Positions 60,039-64,000 of a stretch of 64,000 nt of DNA are shown here, piece by piece; the first letter of the stretch is position 1; each line of letters starts with the position of its first letter. The position numbers and the translations under genes are program-made. The stretch is from Ananas comosus. Its lineage: Eukaryota; Streptophyta; Magnoliopsida; Poales; Bromeliaceae. The stretch covers positions 825,139-889,138 of the forward strand of contig NC_033641.1 of the NCBI RefSeq assembly GCF_001540865.1, given 5' to 3'. The notes below the pieces were generated by a model. The model saw only the letters and a list, made by a program, of their open reading frames with translations. It was not told the origin of the DNA and did not search any database.

Positions 60039-60749
60039 AAAATATTTTAAGATTTTATATATCCAAACCTGATCTATCAGCTAGTTACTTCTATCAACTT
60101 AAAGATGTTTGAAAATAATATGTAATATTTTATATTTTATATTCAATGAGAATATTTTTAAAGGATTTAGATCAATAACACTTTGATAATTAATATAAAA
60201 TTATAATTCGGCTGAATTTTTATAAGCATAAAAGTATTTATCTTGTAGCCAATCTGATAATGAGTAAATATTGTATTCGTCGCATCTATGTTTTAGATAT
60301 TTATACGACGATTGAGCATATAACTATAACTAGTTAAGGGACCCGCGCGATACTGCGGGTAATTTTTTTAAAAATTTAATTTTGAAAATTAGTTATAAAA
60401 ATTAATTTCAGAATTTAAATGATGCAATAAGTACATTAAAAAATTTTAGTCGGCATAAGTAGTCCCCCATTAGTTAGTGAAATAATTTTAGTAGGTATCG
60501 TAGTCCCCCAGTAGTTAGTGAATGAGAAGAGAAATCATTGTTTGTGATTCTTGCAATTAATTTTTGTCAAATATAAAATTAACTTAAACTGCATCAATTT
60601 TATTTTATTTTTTAATGTACAATTTATATGTGAATGCTTAATATTATAAAATTAATATTTATATCTAATACCAGTAGTCTAAATTATTTAACATTTATTT
60701 ATATATTTTATATTTTATAAAAATAAATAGTAAATTATATAATAANATG

Positions 60750-61690
60750 AATTGTGCTAGCGGAGGGCTCGGCCATCGACGAAGGCGAAAACGTAGCGTA
60801 GAATAGAGTTTTGGGTATACAAGAAGCCGCGAGGGATCGTTATATAGTTTTCATCTGGTAGGTCTTCTTACTTATGATGCCTGTTCAGTGCATTCCTCAA
60901 CCAACTCAATTAGAGGACTAGTTATCCCCGCGGGACACGAACTTACATGAAACTCTACTTTGAACACAAGTTCACTTTCGTTAGGAATCCGCTCTAACAC
61001 TTTACGAAGTGGGAAAACAACCTTCTTTCTTTGGAAATTGAATTTATTCGTTACCTTCCCCACCTGACGCCCTGACCTCTAACTATTACTAGGATATTGA
61101 ATCTCGCAAATGAAATAAGACACAAATCAAACTTGAGACTTGCGTGGTACTTTCAATCGTCCGTGGAGTTGCCTTGCCGGCGTGATCACAGCCTTCTTCT
61201 TTGTATGCGCTGCGCGCTTGGAAGCTACAGTCTGTCTTCTGCCAGTTTCGCGATAGCTCTTGAGAGCACGAGTATACTTTTTGTCTCTGCCCTAGTGGAA
61301 CGATTCCCAGAATTTACTGCTCTATGGAAGACCAAAGAAAGCCCTTCGAGGGAAAGGGAGAATGATCCACAAAGATAAAAACCCAACGAAAGATCACTGA
61401 CCCACAGAACTACGACAAATGAGTGGCGTATGAGCGAAACGAGATGAAACTGAAGACTAAGCCATTCGTGACTTTGAAGTTGATACATCGCCCAAAGTGG
61501 GAGAGATTTTGTCTGATCCATGTGACCATACTGATACAACCAAGCTTCCTTGAAAGCAAACTTCTCTGTCAGAGATCCACGATCCGGTTGATTGCTTATT
61601 CGACTCTGCCTTCTCTGAGCCAGATCAAAGGCTAGGGCATTGGCTCACTGAACCTAACAAAAATCCAATCCAAAACTTTGATGGCATCAC
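60750..61690. other. Compositionally distinct block, possible organellar DNA insert
   Basis: Between AT-rich flanks this 0.94-kb stretch has balanced base composition, high complexity, no microsatellites or MITE ends, and phrases such as GCCCTTCGAGGGAAAGGGAG and CCGCGGGACACGAACTTACA. This is the look of plant mitochondrial intergenic DNA. Short open frames occur on both strands, but none matches a family I know. An N at 60746 sits at its left edge. Mitochondrial origin is a guess from composition; a decayed nuclear gene or LTR is possible. Confidence 0.4.
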
Positions 61691-61699
61691 AGGAGTGCC

Positions 61700-61912
61700 A
61701 ACCAAATCCTGTGGTTTCATATTTTTCTTATTCGATAAATCTAGATAGGGTATCTGAAGTTTTTTGTATATAATTTAACGAAATATTAACAGAGGAGCCA
61801 ACGAAAAGAGAAAAATGAAATTACAGAGTACTAAATTGATGCTATTTAAACCACATAGTACTAAAATGAGCAAGTGCAAAACCACAGGGTGGTATTTAAA
61901 GTTTTTTCTAAA
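61700..61912. mobile_element. MITE, AAACCACAGG family, copy 7 (left end shortened)
   Basis: Starts within the family at CCTGTGGTTTCATATTTTTC, keeps the inner AAATCTAGATAGGGTATCTG segment and the right end TAAACCACATAGTACTAAAA...GCAAAACCACAGGGTGGTATTT. Confidence 0.75.
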
Positions 61913-63800
61913 CAAATAATGACTTTGATTTATAATTGAAAAGTGCACTACACTTTTTATGGGTATCTTTTTGTGTCCGCAAAGCATTTCGCTAAAATTA
62001 CTTGTGGGCGCACCAACTGCAGCATTGCTCAATTACGGCCGTTCGTTTGATGGACGGCGCAGATCGATCCAAGTGGCTGGTTTGGACGGCGGATCACGTG
62101 GTCCGTACGCGCCCGCATGCGCCACCGTCGTTCGCGGAACTCGCGCCTCCCCCCCTTTTCCATGTAACGGACAAAATAAGCTTCATTAGTTTTTTCGGTG
62201 GCTCAAATGTCACGCAATCAACTTCCACTGCAGTGGTCTTCGGTGTAACGGTTACATGTCACAGCTTGCAAATTGCACTTTTGTCCCAAATTTTAATTTC
62301 CGTAAAAACATAAATTTATTAGAACTCCGTACTATTTTGAATTTACTATCAAATTTTTTTAAAATTTTAATGTTACATCTAATCTTTTAATTTGTCTGAT
62401 TTAAAGTACTGTTGTATGACTCAAATCAAATAAATTAAAAAATTAGACGATAAAATCAAAAGTTTAAATAGTTGGACAGCTGATACCAAAATATTTATAG
62501 TAACATATTAATTAATTATCCGTATACTTTAATCTTTTGCATTTTGATTAGAGAAGTGATATTAAATCAGATTTATTAAATTTGCTTAAATTAGTCAGTA
62601 AATAGTGCGCAAATTTAATAAATTTGTCCATGTTCATTGAATGCGGTCAAAAAATAATAGAAAATAAACCGTTATACTTTAAAGTTATATCAATATAATT
62701 TAATATTTGGCTTTTCTAATAAAAAAAGTGATATTATCGAGTGTACAATTTTGATAGAGACGGATCAGTTAAATCAGGTACTTAAATTGACCAAATTTAA
62801 TAAATATAATTTTGATATTAACAAATATGATTTTGATAGAAATAAATCAGATTTATTGAATCTCCTTAAATTCAAATACTTAATAGTGAACAAATTCAGT
62901 GAATATGTTCAAAATTTATTGAATCTGGTTAAAAAACATTAGGGATTTAAGTGTAATATTTTGAAAGCTAAGTATTGATTAATACAATGATGCTCATGGG
63001 CACAGATTTTGATTTAGACAAATTCATTGAATCTGGTCAGAAAACAATCAGTACTAAATCATAATTTTATAAAAATAATTAATATTTTTTTTTGCCTGAT
63101 GATTACGGAAGCGCTACTAATAGACATAATTTTGATAGAAAATATATTAATTAATTAAATATGATAAAATCGATTATCAAATAGTGATCAAACTTAATAA
63201 ATTTGTTAATGCCATTTCTCTTTTGATTACAATAGGCATATTAAATATTTTCTTTGACACATTTTATTTCTATCCCAATTATGTCACCAATAATGTTGCC
63301 TATTTCTAGCTAGCCCGTATGAGGTATCTCATAAACATGCATCAATATTCGGAAAAATTACTTGAGCACATAAACACCAAATCCTAATAAAAAGGGAAAA
63401 AAAAAACTAAATGATGAGAATGTTTAATGTTTAATACCACATTAGTTAGATAAACATGAAATAGACCTCTCAAATTTTTACTTTTTTGATTGAGACCTCC
63501 TCAACTTTTAATTTTCCGAAATCAAACGATTTTAGTAAAAATAAAAATTTTATCAAATTTATTGATAATTTCGCCATAATTTAATAACTTCAATCATTTT
63601 TAGCAAATAATAGTAGGCCAATTAATGGCTAATAATAAGTAATAAGTAATATATTTATTATATTTTATGAAATTTTATCTATTTACTAAATATAAAAAAC
63701 TTGGGAATCTCAATAAAAAAGGAAAAAATTGAAGGGACTATTTCTCTCCATACATTTTTTTTTTTTTTACCTATTAATTATTATTATTATTATTATCTTT
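61913..63800. other. Intergenic upstream of the right-edge gene
   Basis: A GC-richer patch at 62030-62170 (GATCCAAGTGGCTGGTTTGG...GGTCCGTACGCGCCCGC) has no recognised coding content and may be an old promoter or TE end. The rest is AT-rich, with TTTATTAAATTT/TTTATTGAATCT phrases iterated at 62570-63030. Confidence 0.5.
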
Positions 63801-63809
63801 CTAAATGCC

Positions 63810-63817
63810 TATAAATA
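63810..63817 (+). promoter_or_regulatory. TATA box of the right-edge gene
   Basis: TATAAATA 51-58 bp upstream of the ATG at 63868, implying a short leader of about 25-30 nt. Confidence 0.65.
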
Positions 63818-63867
63818 GCCTTTGACCCCCTATTCAAAATTCCACAATCTCTCTTTTGAGGAGAAAC

Positions 63868-64000
63868 ATGGGGTGTAGAGTAGTACTACACCCTTTTTGT
63901 GATGTGTTTGTGTTTGTGTTTGTGCTTGCACTCTTTGTTGGCAATGCTAGTGGAGATGGGCCTCAAAGGCCCAATGGGCCCAAAGAGGTTCATCTTGTGG
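63868..64000 (+). CDS. Secreted or membrane-entering protein, N-terminal 44 residues, cut by window end
   Basis: ATG at 63868 (AAACATGGG) follows a clear TATA box. The first 30 residues include a strong hydrophobic stretch (FVFVFVLALFVG) that is a good signal peptide with a likely cleavage after NAS-G. The mature N-terminus is Gly/Pro-rich (GDGPQRPNGPKEVHLV) and the frame is still open at the window edge. Too little is present to name the family. Confidence 0.6.
   Translation, partial: MGCRVVLHPFCDVFVFVFVLALFVGNASGDGPQRPNGPKEVHLV

Noticed and set aside
60872..61378. Open frames of 60-100 codons in the compositionally distinct block
   Set aside because: No recognisable domain and frames on both strands; I describe the block but do not call genes in it.

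Overview
This is a plant nuclear genome window. Genes are split by GT-AG introns, intergenic DNA is AT-rich, and there are many microsatellites and small DNA transposons. GC-rich 5' coding ends (for example the YSL and TPD1-like genes) and a very abundant inverted-repeat MITE family whose ends carry a CCTGTGGTTT / AAACCACAGG motif fit a commelinid monocot. Pineapple (Ananas) is a reasonable guess, but that is inference, not proof.

Layout. 1-3163 (-): 5' part of an amidohydrolase-family gene, four exons visible, with a higher-order minisatellite in intron 1. 7403-8190 (-): a two-exon secreted TPD1-like protein. 9631-10144: a small CACTA element. 13252-16091: a 2.84-kb Mutator-type element with long inverted repeats, a perfect 9-bp target duplication and a GC-rich interior of captured gene pieces (PPR, GT64-like, PADRE/DUF4228-like, perhaps PMEI), so a Pack-MULE. 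18748-19185 (-): an intronless second TPD1-like gene. 20009-20776: an hAT-like element with another MITE inside. 26843-30162 (-): a complete seven-exon ACT-domain-repeat (ACR) gene of 455 codons. 30.3-43.7 kb: gene-poor and transposon-rich. 43719-46831: a direct duplication, each copy with a tRNA-Gly(UCC) gene and a decayed piece of the neighbouring dehydrogenase gene. 48290-52467 (-): six-exon 11-beta-hydroxysteroid-dehydrogenase/steroleosin-like SDR gene with a one-base frameshift near its 3' end and a seed-type promoter module (three G-boxes around an RY element). 53663-58758 (-): complete eight-exon Yellow Stripe-Like transporter, 678 aa, closest in my recollection to YSL6. 60750-61690: compositionally foreign block, possibly organellar DNA. 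63868-64000 (+): first 44 codons of a secreted protein gene cut by the window edge.

The protein genes share no pathway; this is ordinary plant chromosome, and I see no new biochemical system. The most notable structures are the multi-gene Pack-MULE, the paired TPD1-like genes of which one lost a pair of conserved cysteines, the inverted copy of an ACR exon, and the tRNA-Gly/SDR-pseudogene duplication. Several of these structures sit next to single N bases, so assembly error must be kept in mind for them.
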